Shown: positions 48,827 to 59,326 of the stretch, piece after piece | How the letters are laid out: each line of letters begins with the position of its first letter | How positions within the stretch are numbered: the first letter of the stretch is position 1 | NCBI RefSeq assembly: GCF_000615945.1 | Contig: NZ_BAMO01000021.1 | Coordinates: 16,584 to 80,583, forward strand | Direction of reading: 5' to 3' | DNA from: Caldalkalibacillus mannanilyticus JCM 10596 | GTDB taxonomy: Bacteria; Bacillota; Bacilli; Caldalkalibacillales; JCM-10596 | DNA length: 64,000 bases | Program-made: the position numbers and the translations under genes | The notes under the pieces: model-generated | Told to the model about the DNA's origin: nothing | The model's database searches: none | Seen by the model: only the letters and a program-made list of their open reading frames with translations

Positions 48827-48977
48827 CTGAATCACCTCCTAAATTACCTACTTTTTTCTTTCTTCTTTTGTTGTTTTCAAGATGCTATATTCTTTTGACA
48901 TTGATATCAAGTCCCTTTATTGGATACTTGCTCATATTGTATCCGTTTCATTTATGAACTACAACATACATGCACTG

Positions 48978-49018
48978 AAAAAAGGATAGTTTGCCCTTAT
49001 CATGGACTAACTATCCTA
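48978..49018 (-). terminator. Rho-independent terminator after engB
   Basis: GGATAGTT and AACTATCC (48984-48991, 49009-49016) pair; TTTTTT follows on minus. Confidence 0.85.
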
Positions 49019-49038
49019 ACAATATTATCGTGATTAAA

Positions 49039-49689
49039 CTATTCTGCTTCTCTTTCTGCTTCTTCTCTTTCTTCTTCCTTTACTTCCTCTGGTTTATTCA
49101 TTTTGGTTTTAATATGATAGAGAATCGTTCCCCATGCCTCATCCTTGCCTTGACCTGTTTCAGAGGAAAAGGCAATCACAGGATCTCCTTTTGGTACACC
49201 CAGAGTCTCCTTGACAACTTTTATGTGCCGCTGCACTTTTGTTTTTGGAATTTTATCTACCTTAGTGGCAATAACAATCACAGGAATATCATGATGCTTA
49301 AGCCAATCATACATCGATTGATCATCCTTCGTTGGTTCATGTCTTATATCAACAAGAAGAATAATCGCTTTTAATTTATCACGATTTAATATGTATTCTT
49401 CAATGAATCTTCCCCAACGCTCCCGTTCTGCTTTTGGTACCTTAGCAAAACCATAGCCCGGTACATCCACAAAGTAAAGCTCTTGGTTAATTTTATAAAA
49501 GTTTAAGGTTTGTGTCTTCCCCGGCTTTGAACTAGTTCGCGCTAGCCCTTTGCGGTTAATCATCTTATTGATAAAAGAAGACTTACCTACATTGGAACGC
49601 CCTGCCAAGGCAATGTCTGGCAGGGAATCCACTGGATATTGTTTCGGTCCTACAGCACTAATCACCAATTCCGCTTCTGTTACTTTCAT
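49039..49689 (-). CDS. engB: EngB/YsxC, ribosome-biogenesis GTP-binding protein
   Basis: An essential GTPase in B. subtilis needed for 50S subunit assembly. 216 residues; G1 [12 protein letters not shown] (about 31-42), G3 DVPGYGFAK and G4 ATKVDK are intact. The C-terminal ~20 residues are an acidic E/R/A tail. It follows lonA by two bases, the usual order (lonA-ysxC). In Bacillus hemA follows directly; here an accessory block lies between. Confidence 0.95.
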   Translation of the reverse strand: MKVTEAELVISAVGPKQYPVDSLPDIALAGRSNVGKSSFINKMINRKGLARTSSKPGKTQTLNFYKINQELYFVDVPGYGFAKVPKAERERWGRFIEEYILNRDKLKAIILLVDIRHEPTKDDQSMYDWLKHHDIPVIVIATKVDKIPKTKVQRHIKVVKETLGVPKGDPVIAFSSETGQGKDEAWGTILYHIKTKMNKPEEVKEEEREEAEREAE

Positions 49690-49691
49690 AT

Positions 49692-52019
49692 CTATTTCTC
49701 TCCCACTATCGCAAACTTCAAGACTTGATCCATATGATCAACAGGCTTAAATACAAGATCCTTTCTTACACTTTCTGGTATCTCGTCAATATCCTTTTCA
49801 TTATCCTTCGGAAGAATGATGGTTTTAAGCCCGGCTCGATGTGCCGCTAAAGATTTTTCCTTTAAGCCCCCAATTGGCAAGACGCGACCACGCAGGGTTA
49901 CCTCTCCAGTCATTCCAACAATATTGGATACTGGCTTTCCTGAAAGCGCCGAAACCAAAGCTGTTGCCATTGTGATTCCTGCTGATGGACCATCTTTCGG
50001 GATAGCTCCTTCGGGAACATGGATATGAATATCTTTCTTTTCATGAAATTGAGGATCAATTCCTAATGATTCCGCTTTGGAGCGAATATAGCTGAATGCC
50101 GCTTGAGCAGATTCCTTCATTACTTCTCCAAGCTTCCCTGTTAAAGTCAGCTTCCCTTTCCCCGGAAGAACTTGAACTTCAATACTTAAAATATCTCCGC
50201 CTACAGACGTCCACGCTAAACCTGTTGCCACTCCAACTTGATGATCTGTTTCAGCCAAGCCGTAACGGTATTTTGGATTGCCTAAGATGGATTCTAAGGT
50301 ATTCTCAGTTACCATGACTTTTTTCTTTTCTCCAGCTACAATCATTTTGGCTGCTTTTCTACAAATCGTGCCCATTTGCCTTTCGAGATTACGAACACCA
50401 GATTCTCTCGTATAGCGTCGGATTACTTTAACCACAGCATCCTCATTCACTTGCAGCTGACTCTTGCCCAGACCATGCTCTTTCATTTGCTTAGGAATTA
50501 GATAATTGAGTGAAATATGTTTTTTCTCGACTTCTGTATAACCAGGAATATAGATCATTTCCATTCGATCCAATAACGGTCCGGGTATCGTATGAGTTGT
50601 GTTCGCTGTCGTGACAAACATAACATTCGATAAATCATAGGGTTCTTCTATATAGTGATCACTAAATGTATTATTCTGCTCTGGATCTAATACCTCTAAG
50701 AGTGCCGCAGCAGGATCACCTCTAAAGTCATTCGCCATCTTATCAATTTCATCTAAAAGGAACACAGGATTGATGGTTCCTGCTGTTTTCATCCCTTGCA
50801 TAATTCTTCCAGGCATAGCTCCTACATAGGTTCTTCTGTGACCTCGAATCTCTGCTTCATCCCGTACTCCTCCAAGGGAAACACGAACAAATTTACGCCC
50901 CAAAGAATTGGCAATAGAACGTGCCAATGAAGTTTTTCCTACCCCAGGCGGTCCAACAAGGCAAAGGATCGGTCCTTTGATTTTGTTGACCAGCTTTTGT
51001 ACAGCCAAGTATTCCAAGACACGCTCTTTTGGTTTCTCTAAACCATAATGATCCTCATCTAGGATCTTTTGAGCTTGATCAATGTCAATTTGATCCTCCG
51101 TCTTTTTGGACCATGGAAGGGCTAGAAGCCAATCAATGTAGGTTCGTATGACTCCACTTTCAGCAGAAGTAGCGGGCATTTTTTCATAGCGTTCAAGCTC
51201 TTTTTCGATTTTTTGTCGAATGCGATCTGGAACTCCAGACTCCTCCATCTGTTCTCGTAAAGCTTCTACTTCTCCAGTCTTCCCTTCTTTATCGCCAAGC
51301 TCTTTCTGGATTGCTTTCATCTGCTCACGTAAATAGTATTCCTTTTGAGTCTTTTCCATTGATTTTTTGACTCGTTGACCTATTTTCCGTTCAAGCTCAA
51401 GGACTTCCTTCTCATTGCTTAAAATATCCAGGATTTTTTCTAAGCGCTTATTTACATTTGTAATTTCTAATATCTCTTGTTTGTCTTTAATCTTTAAGGA
51501 CAAATGAGAGGAAATCACATCGGCAAGTCTCCCCGGCTCTTCAATATCTGTGACAGTCGATAAAGTTTCTGAAGTAATTTTCTTAGAAAGTTTAATGTAT
51601 TGCTCAAACTGTCTTAATACCGCACGCATGAGTGCTTCTGACTCAGATGATTGTTCATCTTCATCAAATAAAGTTGAAATCCTGACCTTCATAAAGTCTG
51701 CATTTGGAATAAACTCATCAATCTTCGCTCGTGATATTCCCTCTACCAGAACTCGAATGGTTCCATTAGGAAGCTTTAACATCTGCTTCACATGAGCTAC
51801 TGTACCAACTTTATATATTTGATCTTCCGTGGGTTCATCTATATGAATTTCTTCCTGAGTTGCCAGAAGAATCATGTGGTCATCCACCATGGCCTCTTCT
51901 AAGGCCTTCACTGATTTTTCTCTGCCCACATCTAGATGAAGCACCATCGTCGGATAAACCAACAATCCTCTTAAAGGCAGAAGAGGAATGATCCTACTAT
52001 TTTTGTCCCTCATAAACAA
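49692..52019 (-). CDS. lon: ATP-dependent protease LonA
   Basis: A cytosolic AAA+ serine protease degrading misfolded and regulatory proteins. 775 residues; LAN domain from [19 protein letters not shown], Walker [13 protein letters not shown] (about 353), Walker B FLLDEID, catalytic Ser in [15 protein letters not shown] and Lys in [19 protein letters not shown] precedes a TTG at 52019; the ATG at 52013 is an alternative start. Between lonB and engB, as in Bacillus. Confidence 0.97.
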   Translation of the reverse strand: MFMRDKNSRIIPLLPLRGLLVYPTMVLHLDVGREKSVKALEEAMVDDHMILLATQEEIHIDEPTEDQIYKVGTVAHVKQMLKLPNGTIRVLVEGISRAKIDEFIPNADFMKVRISTLFDEDEQSSESEALMRAVLRQFEQYIKLSKKITSETLSTVTDIEEPGRLADVISSHLSLKIKDKQEILEITNVNKRLEKILDILSNEKEVLELERKIGQRVKKSMEKTQKEYYLREQMKAIQKELGDKEGKTGEVEALREQMEESGVPDRIRQKIEKELERYEKMPATSAESGVIRTYIDWLLALPWSKKTEDQIDIDQAQKILDEDHYGLEKPKERVLEYLAVQKLVNKIKGPILCLVGPPGVGKTSLARSIANSLGRKFVRVSLGGVRDEAEIRGHRRTYVGAMPGRIMQGMKTAGTINPVFLLDEIDKMANDFRGDPAAALLEVLDPEQNNTFSDHYIEEPYDLSNVMFVTTANTTHTIPGPLLDRMEMIYIPGYTEVEKKHISLNYLIPKQMKEHGLGKSQLQVNEDAVVKVIRRYTRESGVRNLERQMGTICRKAAKMIVAGEKKKVMVTENTLESILGNPKYRYGLAETDHQVGVATGLAWTSVGGDILSIEVQVLPGKGKLTLTGKLGEVMKESAQAAFSYIRSKAESLGIDPQFHEKKDIHIHVPEGAIPKDGPSAGITMATALVSALSGKPVSNIVGMTGEVTLRGRVLPIGGLKEKSLAAHRAGLKTIILPKDNEKDIDEIPESVRKDLVFKPVDHMDQVLKFAIVGEK

Positions 52020-52140
52020 GGTACACCTCCATAGCTGTCCTACACAACATGTTTTTTTGGGTGTTAGACAATGATGTATGTATGTGTGTGTTTCATTTTA
52101 TCTCATTCATGACATCTTGTCTAACATGTTCTCTTCTACT

Positions 52141-53823
52141 CTACACAGGTGTTGAAGAAGCTGTTAAAATATCTGCATTTTGAGGAACCTCGTATGTTTG
52201 TTGTTCTGTTTCAGTAAGCAAGGCGATCTTCAAGACATCCTCCAGATACTCCACTGGGATGACTTCGATTTGATCATTTTCTTTAAATATCGCCTGATAA
52301 TTGTCTTTCGGAACAATCACCTTGGTTGCTCCTGCTTGCTGAGCTGCTTCTACTTTAGCAACAACGCCCCCGATAGGTTTCACACGCCCATGAATGCTAA
52401 TTTCACCAGTCATTGCTAGCTTGTTATCTACAGGAATGTTTTTGATCGCTGAATAGATGGCGGTTGCCATAGTGATCCCAGCAGAAGGACCATCTATAGG
52501 TGTCCCTCCTGGAAAATTCACATGCAGATCGAAATTATAGGGGTCCACATCTGTTTTGCGCAGAACGGTCAGGACATTTTCTACAGAGCCTTTTGCCATC
52601 GATTTTCGACGAATGGAACGGTTAGCTCCTCCCATGGTTTCTTCCTCTACCACACCCGTAATGTTGATCGTTCCCTTTCCGGGCTCCTTCGCTGGAATGG
52701 CTGTTACTTCTATTTCAAGAAGGGCTCCCATATTTGGACCATACACTGCCAGTCCATTTACAAATCCCACTTGAGGTTCATCTGGAATTTTCTTCTCTGG
52801 TCTAGGCGAAATTTGACTGCTATGGACCACCCATTCTACATCGCTGGTCTTGATTTTGGCTCTTTCTTCGGACATAGCAATCCCTGCCGCAATTTGAACG
52901 ACGTTAACTGATTCTCGCCCGTTCTTGGCGTATTTGGTTATCACATCGATTGCCTCTTCCTCATACTCAAATTGAATCTTATCCATAGCTTTTCTAGCTA
53001 CCTTGGCAATTTCCATAGGCTTTAAGGAACTAAAGAAGATCTCTAAACAACGAGAACGAATCGCTGGAGGGATTTCATCAGGTGTTCGAGTTGTAGCCCC
53101 GACCAATCGAAAATCAGCAGGCAATCCATTTTGAAAAATATCATGAATATGGTTAGGAATATTGATATTTTCTTCACTATAATAAGCACTTTCTAAAAAG
53201 ACCTTTCGATCCTCAAGTACTTTTAATAGCTTATTCATTTGTATAGGGTGAAGTTCACCTATTTCATCAATGAACAATACGCCACCATGTGCTTTCGTTA
53301 CTGCACCTGATTTAGGCTGAGGAATCCCAGCCTGCCCCATCGCTCCTGCTCCTTGATAAATAGGATCATGAACGGAGCCAATCAAAGGGTCTGCAATTCC
53401 ACGTTCGTCAAAACGAGCGGTCGTTGCATCTAGTTCAATAAATTTGGCATCCTTTTTAAACGGTGATTTTTCATTTTGTCTGGCTTCTTCTAGAATAAGT
53501 CGTGCAGCCGCTGTCTTTCCTACTCCAGGGGGGCCATAAATAATCACATGTTGTGGATTGGGTCCACAAAGCGCTGCTCGTAAGGCTCTAATTCCTTCCC
53601 TTTGTCCTATAATTTCTGCAAAAGTGGTAGGTCTTGTCTTTTCATTTAATGGTTCAGATAGCGAAATCGAACGAAGCTTCCGCAATTGATCTAATTCCTT
53701 TTTTGACTCTTTATCAACAGCCACTTTATTGGAGCGCTGGTTTCTTAATAAATTCCAAAAGTAAAGCCCAATAACAATTCCAAAAAACACCTGCACAAAT
53801 ATGACAATAGCCATAATGCTCAT
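52141..53823 (-). CDS. lonB: Lon-like protease LonB (membrane-anchored)
   Basis: 560 residues. An N-terminal membrane helix (about 3-22) replaces the usual Lon substrate-binding domain. Walker [14 protein letters not shown] (about 95), Walker B VLFIDEIGEL, and the Ser-Lys protease domain ([28 protein letters not shown]) follow. In B. subtilis LonB is made in the forespore under sigma-F. GGGGAGG precedes the ATG. It lies between clpX and lonA. Confidence 0.95.
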   Translation of the reverse strand: MSIMAIVIFVQVFFGIVIGLYFWNLLRNQRSNKVAVDKESKKELDQLRKLRSISLSEPLNEKTRPTTFAEIIGQREGIRALRAALCGPNPQHVIIYGPPGVGKTAAARLILEEARQNEKSPFKKDAKFIELDATTARFDERGIADPLIGSVHDPIYQGAGAMGQAGIPQPKSGAVTKAHGGVLFIDEIGELHPIQMNKLLKVLEDRKVFLESAYYSEENINIPNHIHDIFQNGLPADFRLVGATTRTPDEIPPAIRSRCLEIFFSSLKPMEIAKVARKAMDKIQFEYEEEAIDVITKYAKNGRESVNVVQIAAGIAMSEERAKIKTSDVEWVVHSSQISPRPEKKIPDEPQVGFVNGLAVYGPNMGALLEIEVTAIPAKEPGKGTINITGVVEEETMGGANRSIRRKSMAKGSVENVLTVLRKTDVDPYNFDLHVNFPGGTPIDGPSAGITMATAIYSAIKNIPVDNKLAMTGEISIHGRVKPIGGVVAKVEAAQQAGATKVIVPKDNYQAIFKENDQIEVIPVEYLEDVLKIALLTETEQQTYEVPQNADILTASSTPV

Positions 53824-53906
53824 TACATTGTTACCTCCCCTGATTTTTTCTATTTTAGTGATTTGTAGATATCTTGTAGTATTGCCTGTAGAGAGGAGAG
53901 ATAAAC

Positions 53907-53939
53907 AATAAAAGCCACCTGAGCAGAGCTCAAATGGCT
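53907..53939 (-). terminator. Rho-independent terminator of clpX
   Basis: A 12-pair stem (minus strand AGCCATTTGAGC / GCTCAGGTGGCT, two wobbles, loop TCT) followed by TTTTATTG, just past the clpX stop. Confidence 0.87.
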
Positions 53940-53963
53940 AGTTTCTTTTGGTAATTTTCCTAA

Positions 53964-55229
53964 TTAAGCACTTTCCTTGGGCTTAGGATTTTGGATCACT
54001 TGACCTTCCTTTGTGGTTAAAACAGGCGGTACATTTGCGTCTACCACATCCTTTGTGATCAAGCATTTTGAAATATCATCACGGGATGGTAAATCAAACA
54101 TCACATCAAGCATGATTGATTCTATAATAGAGCGTAAGCCCCTTGCTCCTGTGTTTCTTTTGATGGCTTCTTGAGCAATCGCTTCAAGCGCCTCTTGTTC
54201 AAATTCTAATTCAACATCATCCATATCTAACAGCTTTTGATATTGCTTCACTAAAGCATTTTTTGGTTGAGTTAAAATTTGTACGAGGGCTTCTTCATCT
54301 AGTGGCTCAAGCGTTGAAAGAACCGGAAGCCTTCCAACAAACTCTGGTATAAGACCAAATTTCAAGAGATCCTCAGGAAGAACTTTCGCTAAGTATTCCC
54401 CTGATTTCATATCCTTCAGGTCATTTGCACCAAAGCCAATCACTTTCTTTCCTACACGGCGCTTAATAATCTGTTCAATCCCATCGAAAGCTCCACCACA
54501 AATAAATAAGATATTTGAGGTATCTACCTGGATAAATTCCTGATGAGGATGCTTACGTCCTCCCTGCGGCGGTACACTTGCCACAGTTCCCTCCAAAATT
54601 TTCAGTAAGGCTTGCTGAACTCCTTCACCTGAAACATCTCTTGTAATAGAAGGATTTTCGGATTTGCGAGCCACTTTATCAATCTCATCAATATAGATGA
54701 TCCCTTTTTCAGCTTTTTCCACATCGTAATCGGCTGCTTGAATCAGTTTTAGCAAGATGTTTTCTACATCTTCCCCTACATAACCTGCTTCCGTTAAGGA
54801 CGTTGCATCGGCAATAGCAAAAGGAACATTTAGAATACGAGCTAGGGTTTGGGCTAATAAAGTTTTTCCGCTTCCTGTTGGTCCTAAGATTAAAATATTA
54901 CTCTTTTGCAGTTCGACATCTTCATTCTTAACGCCCGCTTTAATTCTCTTATAATGGTTGTAAACAGCAACAGAGAGCGACTTCTTCGCTTGATCCTGAC
55001 CGATAACATAATCGTCTAGAATCTTACGGATTTCTTGAGGCTTGGGAACCTCTTTAAAATCCATTTCTTCTTCAGTTCCTAGTTCTTCTTCAACAATTTC
55101 AGTGCACAGCTCGATACATTCATCACATATATATACTCCAGGACCAGCAACTAATTTGCGAACTTGATCTTGGGACTTACCACAGAATGAACATTTAAGT
55201 TGCCCTTTTTCATCGTTAAATTTAAACAT
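53964..55229 (-). CDS. clpX: ClpX, ATP-dependent Clp protease unfoldase subunit
   Basis: AAA+ unfoldase that feeds substrates to ClpP. 421 residues; N-terminal zinc-binding domain with two cysteine pairs (CSFC, CDEC, about 10-38), Walker [13 protein letters not shown] (about 116), Walker [10 protein letters not shown], sensor regions and [21 protein letters not shown] lies before the ATG. It follows tig as usual, but clpP is not in the window. Confidence 0.97.
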   Translation of the reverse strand: MFKFNDEKGQLKCSFCGKSQDQVRKLVAGPGVYICDECIELCTEIVEEELGTEEEMDFKEVPKPQEIRKILDDYVIGQDQAKKSLSVAVYNHYKRIKAGVKNEDVELQKSNILILGPTGSGKTLLAQTLARILNVPFAIADATSLTEAGYVGEDVENILLKLIQAADYDVEKAEKGIIYIDEIDKVARKSENPSITRDVSGEGVQQALLKILEGTVASVPPQGGRKHPHQEFIQVDTSNILFICGGAFDGIEQIIKRRVGKKVIGFGANDLKDMKSGEYLAKVLPEDLLKFGLIPEFVGRLPVLSTLEPLDEEALVQILTQPKNALVKQYQKLLDMDDVELEFEQEALEAIAQEAIKRNTGARGLRSIIESIMLDVMFDLPSRDDISKCLITKDVVDANVPPVLTTKEGQVIQNPKPKESA

Positions 55230-55556
55230 TCTACCACCCCTTTACATCTAATTGATACACGAATCCAATCTGTCTGAACTCTGAATATCGGAAGCCTGCC
55301 CATTTCCTCCACCAAGAGGCTGGTGGATTTCATAATATGTATTTCGCGATTTTAAAACTAGATAGCATGAGCTAAGATCGATCAGATTGGTATCTCTTCA
55401 ACTAGCCATACTATGTATATGTATTTCTTTTTCCTTTTGTTTATAAAACAAGGCACGAATAAACGCGCCTTGTTCTATTGTAATACCTAATTTATGCAAC
55501 AGTTTTGCTATTGTTCACAAGAATCTCAATGGCTTTACGGACTCTCAAGTCATTTA
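55230..55556. other. tig-clpX intergenic region
   Basis: About 330 bases without a gene. It holds the tig terminator near 55447-55474 and must contain the clpX promoter. No CIRCE or CtsR operator was seen. Confidence 0.5.
55439..55474 (-). terminator. Rho-independent terminator of tig
   Basis: AACAAGGC and GCCTTGTT (55447-55454, 55467-55474), with an added CG pair inside, form a stem followed on minus by TTTATAAAC. Confidence 0.75.
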
Positions 55557-56784
55557 CTAAGCATCTGTATTTCCTTGAGCTGCAAGACGTTGTTTTAAGT
55601 CCTCAGCTGTTAAGCCATAACATTTGAGCCATTTTTTCTACTTCTTCGTTGACTTCTTCTTCAGATACTTCAATGTTTTCAGTTGCAGCAATCGCTTCTA
55701 AAGTTAAATTAATACGTACTCTTTTTTCTGCATCTGTTTTAAACTGATCTCTTAAGCCTGCTTTGTCTACCCCAGAGAATTGAGCATATAGGTCAAGATT
55801 TAGTCCTTGCATTTGTAGACGTTGTTCAAAGTCTTTAAGCATGAAGTCGATTTCTTGAGAGATCATCGCTTCTGGAATTTCAATGGTAGCATTCTCAGCC
55901 GCTTTCTCTACAAGGAAATCTTTCTTGTAGTTTTCTTCATCGTTCTTAGCTTTTTCTTCTAATTTACTACGAAGATCCGCTTTATATTCATCCAATGTTT
56001 CAAACTCAGACACGTCTTTAGCAAATTCATCGTCAAGTTCAGGAAGTTGCTTACGCTTAAGTTCATTTACCTTCACTTTGAAATTCGCTTCTTTTCCTGC
56101 TAATTCCTCTGAATGATACTCAGCTGGGAAGTTCACTGTAATTGTTTTCTCTTCCCCTTTTTTCATTCCTACCAATTGATCTTCAAAGCCTGGGATAAAG
56201 CTGTTTGATCCGATTTCTAGAGGATAGTTTTCTCCTTTTCCACCTTCAAAAGCTTCTTCACCTAAGAAACCTTCAAAGTCGATCACTGTCGTATCTCCTT
56301 GCTCAACAGTTCCTTCTTCAATGATAACAAGTTCAGCTTGGCGAGTGCGGGCTTTTTCTAATTCTTCAGCAATCACTTCATCAGTTACTGTAAAGTCTTT
56401 TGCTGGAATTTCAAGTCCTTTGTACTCTCCTAATTCTACTTCTGGTTTAACTGTTACCGTCGCCTTGAAAATAAGGTTCTCTCCTGCTTCCATCTTTTCA
56501 ATATCCACTTCTGGACGATCTACAGGATCGATTCCCGTTTCTTCAATAGCTTTTGAATAAGCTTGTGGTAAAAGAATATCTAACGCATCCTGATAAAGAG
56601 ATTCAATTCCAAAACGAGATTCAAAAATCTTGCGAGGTACCTTTCCTTTACGGAATCCAGGTACATTCACCTTTTTTACAACCTTTTTAAATGCTTGATC
56701 CAAAGCCTCAGAAACCTCTTGTGCATCCACTTCCACTGTTAGCACACCTTGGTTCTTTTCTAATTTTTCCCACTTAGCACTCAT
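55557..56784 (-). CDS. tig: Trigger factor, ribosome-associated chaperone (C-terminal frameshift near 55620)
   Basis: Trigger factor binds near the ribosomal exit tunnel and has peptidyl-prolyl isomerase activity. The start is the ATG at 56784 ([18 protein letters not shown]). The N-domain signature [17 protein letters not shown] (about 44), a central FKBP-type PPIase domain ([20 protein letters not shown]) and the C-terminal helical arms are present. The frame ends at 55603 with ...MAQMLWLNS, but removing one T restores [24 protein letters not shown] to a TAG at 55559-55557, the usual family end. The joined product is about 408 residues. Effect on function would be small. Confidence 0.93.
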
Positions 56785-56927
56785 TTTATGCTTCCCTCCT
56801 ATGTATCTTACCATCAGAATTTCTCCCGATGAACATAACGCTAATTATCTGCACAAAAAATAAGATATTTGCCAGTATAACCACTATATTATATCATAAA
56901 CCGCTCTCTTTTCAAGAATTTGCATGG

Positions 56928-57575
56928 CTATACTTGTTGCAAAATCGTTTCAAATCTAGAACATGCATGGATAAATTCCTTTTCTTCCATCTCGTATAAC
57001 AAGGCTAGCTTCTCCACTGACTTTCCAGACATATCAAAATCTACCATCCTTAGTGTATAGGAATGGATGGCGGCTGTCCACAATAACGGGTCATTCATCT
57101 CTGGAATAAAGGGGTATTCCTTCTCCAAAAAGAAGAACCACATCTCTTTCGCCAGTTCGATTAGGCTTGGGTTGTCATACGCTTTTTCTTCTAGTAAGAC
57201 AAGAGGGCTGAGTACTTCCTCCGACCACTCTTCCTTTTCCACCGGAACCTCAGATAACATCAATTCTTTTTTCTGATCGGATTTGTAGACGATAAAGCTA
57301 AGCTTTCCGGGACATATCAGCTTTAGTTTTTGAAGAAAGCGTGTTTTTAAGAGCTTATCCCCTTGCTCTGAAACCAAAAATAATCGAATGATTTCTTGAA
57401 CATCTTCATCAATAAAACCGAACATTCGCTCATAGGTATTCCATTGCTTAGGAGCTTCACTAAGTAACCCCTGTTTCCAGTTGTGAATGATTTCTGGTGT
57501 TAAACATTCATCTTCTCCCTGCTCCAAGCGATCTTTTTTACTGAAATTAGGAAAGGGGATAATATTATCATCCAT
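56928..57575 (-). CDS. Hypothetical cytoplasmic protein
   Basis: 215 residues, mostly helical, rich in E, L, K and F, with no signal or membrane segment. It starts DDNIIPFPNFSKKDR after a GAGGTATAGAC site. No domain was recognised. It lies upstream of tig on the same strand with about 140 bases between, and a terminator precedes it, so it probably has its own promoter. Confidence 0.6.
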   Translation of the reverse strand: MDDNIIPFPNFSKKDRLEQGEDECLTPEIIHNWKQGLLSEAPKQWNTYERMFGFIDEDVQEIIRLFLVSEQGDKLLKTRFLQKLKLICPGKLSFIVYKSDQKKELMLSEVPVEKEEWSEEVLSPLVLLEEKAYDNPSLIELAKEMWFFFLEKEYPFIPEMNDPLLWTAAIHSYTLRMVDFDMSGKSVEKLALLYEMEEKEFIHACSRFETILQQV

Positions 57576-57592
57576 GTCTATACCTCACTACT

Positions 57593-57627
57593 GCAAAAAA
57601 AACGCTCCTATAAAGAGCGTTTTTATG
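57593..57627. terminator. Terminator between two hypothetical genes
   Basis: AAAACGCTC and GAGCGTTTT (57599-57607, 57615-57623) with A-run and T-run on either side, able to act in both directions; on minus it ends the 57672-58292 gene. Confidence 0.88.
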
Positions 57628-57671
57628 GCAATTTTTATTGATTTCATTATATAAGGAACCTCAGAAGAGTG

Positions 57672-58292
57672 TCAACTTTGCAGATGTTTTAATGCTTCCA
57701 ATACAGCCTCGGCTAATTCTCTGTACTCCTTGTCCCCAAAGAGGTTATAAAGCGTCATATAGTCATTATAATCATCCAATAGACTGTCTGTTCTGCTCTG
57801 TATGGTTTTTTTTGAGGATGTCGCTTTTCTAAAATAGGAATCTTCTGTTCGTTTCATATCAACAGCGTCACTCACAAGTGTAAGATCTTCATCGTAGGCG
57901 TAGATGCACATTCCGTCTTTTTCTAATTCATATGAAACCTCTGTCCACTCCTCATTTTTATAGCGATAAATCTCGATGATAACCCCTTTGACAATATAAA
58001 CTTCCTGTTCGTATCCATCTACATAGACAAGATCATCATACGTATAGTTTTGAACGAAACTGATTGATTCCTCAACCTCTTCCTCTTGTAACTCTTCACT
58101 TTCCTCGTAGGAAATCAACTCTTTTTCCATGACCACCTTAGAAATTTCTGCTAATTCATAGAACACGTTGTGATCTCCTAGGATAATGGACTCAATTGTA
58201 CAAACCTCTGATTGAGTGTTCCCTTGTTCATCATGACATACATATAGCACCTTGTCCCCTTTTTGAAATAGTGGCTGTAAAGGTTGTTGCAT
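57672..58292 (-). CDS. Hypothetical protein with N-terminal beta-barrel-like segment
   Basis: About 206 residues from the ATG at 58292, nine bases after AAGGAGG; the frame opens at a GTG at 58298. The N-terminus (LFQKGDKVLYVCHDEQGN) has the look of a small SH3-like barrel, the middle is very acidic (about 65-85), and the C-terminus is helical (LYNLFGDKEYRELAEAVLEALKHL). No known family. Monocistronic, with a terminator downstream. Confidence 0.6.
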   Translation of the reverse strand: MQQPLQPLFQKGDKVLYVCHDEQGNTQSEVCTIESIILGDHNVFYELAEISKVVMEKELISYEESEELQEEEVEESISFVQNYTYDDLVYVDGYEQEVYIVKGVIIEIYRYKNEEWTEVSYELEKDGMCIYAYDEDLTLVSDAVDMKRTEDSYFRKATSSKKTIQSRTDSLLDDYNDYMTLYNLFGDKEYRELAEAVLEALKHLQS

Positions 58293-58424
58293 AAACACGC
58301 ACCTCCTTACCTAGGTACTATATTATATGCACGTCCTTTCTATTTGCTTCCTATAATCTTGATGAAATAGAGCACATCTTCTGTAAGGTCCATTCATATT
58401 GGGGCATCTGTAATTGTTATCAAA

Positions 58425-58925
58425 TCACCGTGTAGCCATTTTAAATATCACCGTATCATGAAATAAAATTCCTAAATAGCTATATTTGATATGAACCTTT
58501 TGTATTTCTTCAGAATGAAAAACACTAATCCCGTATATTTCATCATCTTTAGTAGCAATCCCATCATCTAGTTTTTTATAAGTAGTTGATGGAGCCGTAC
58601 CTTTTCTAATAACTACGTCATCTATATTTGTAAATCCAAATTCTTTTTCCTCTTCCTGGGTATAGTCATTTGTTATGATGAATCCTTGCAATGCATTACT
58701 AACTTGGATTTTGGTATTCGAAGGCTTTTCATTATTATTCACTGAAACATCTACTATTTTCACTTCACCTAAACCTTTATTACCCATGCCCACAACAACT
58801 GATTTGTGGTCTTTACTTGATGCGAGTGTACCAATCTCCAAAGGTGGATCAAATGTAATAAAGAAATAAACACCACCGACGATTATCGCAACTAATAAAA
58901 GTGTTAACCAAAGTTTCTTCTTCAA
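58425..58925 (-). CDS. Membrane-anchored or secreted hypothetical protein
   Basis: 166 residues; an N-terminal helix (LWLTLLLVAIIVGGVYFFI, about 5-23) without a lipobox, then an exported domain of mostly beta character. A TTG start follows AAGGATGTGGG. No family recognised. Stands alone. Confidence 0.6.
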   Translation of the reverse strand: MKKKLWLTLLLVAIIVGGVYFFITFDPPLEIGTLASSKDHKSVVVGMGNKGLGEVKIVDVSVNNNEKPSNTKIQVSNALQGFIITNDYTQEEEKEFGFTNIDDVVIRKGTAPSTTYKKLDDGIATKDDEIYGISVFHSEEIQKVHIKYSYLGILFHDTVIFKMATR

Positions 58926-59326
58926 TTTCCCACATCCTTAAGGTATTTTTAATTAATTATTAATTCAAGTATTTCCTTACTATTTACTATCCATAAGGGC
59001 GGATCCTCCTCTCTGGAAGGGAGAGAAGTGCCTTTAAACCCATCCTATACAGCCATCCTTTTGTTTTGTTTATCACTTATCCGATCGCCTCCCTAATTTT
59101 TACTCTATTTATCATAAGAAAGTATATCCCTTTTAAGTATATTTCTTTTTTCTTCTATAAAGCGGAGAAAAAATCCTAAAATCAGGAGTAATTCTAAGTA
59201 TAATGGTGCATCTGGGAGTTTAACTGACTAGAATCAAGCACATTCGAAATGCACACACTTCCCAATCATGTTATCATCTTTAACTGTTAGGATGTTTACT
59301 CTAAAAATTACAAAGGAGGAGATATT
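58926..59326. other. Gene-free stretch of about 400 bases
   Basis: Separates divergent genes of unknown function and is AT-rich. The only feature seen is AAAGGAGGAG near 59312, the ribosome site of the following gene. No RNA gene or repeat recognised. Confidence 0.4.

Noticed and set aside
48991..49374. 127-residue plus-strand frame over engB
   Set aside because: Antisense to the essential engB gene and rich in F, as expected for a shadow frame.
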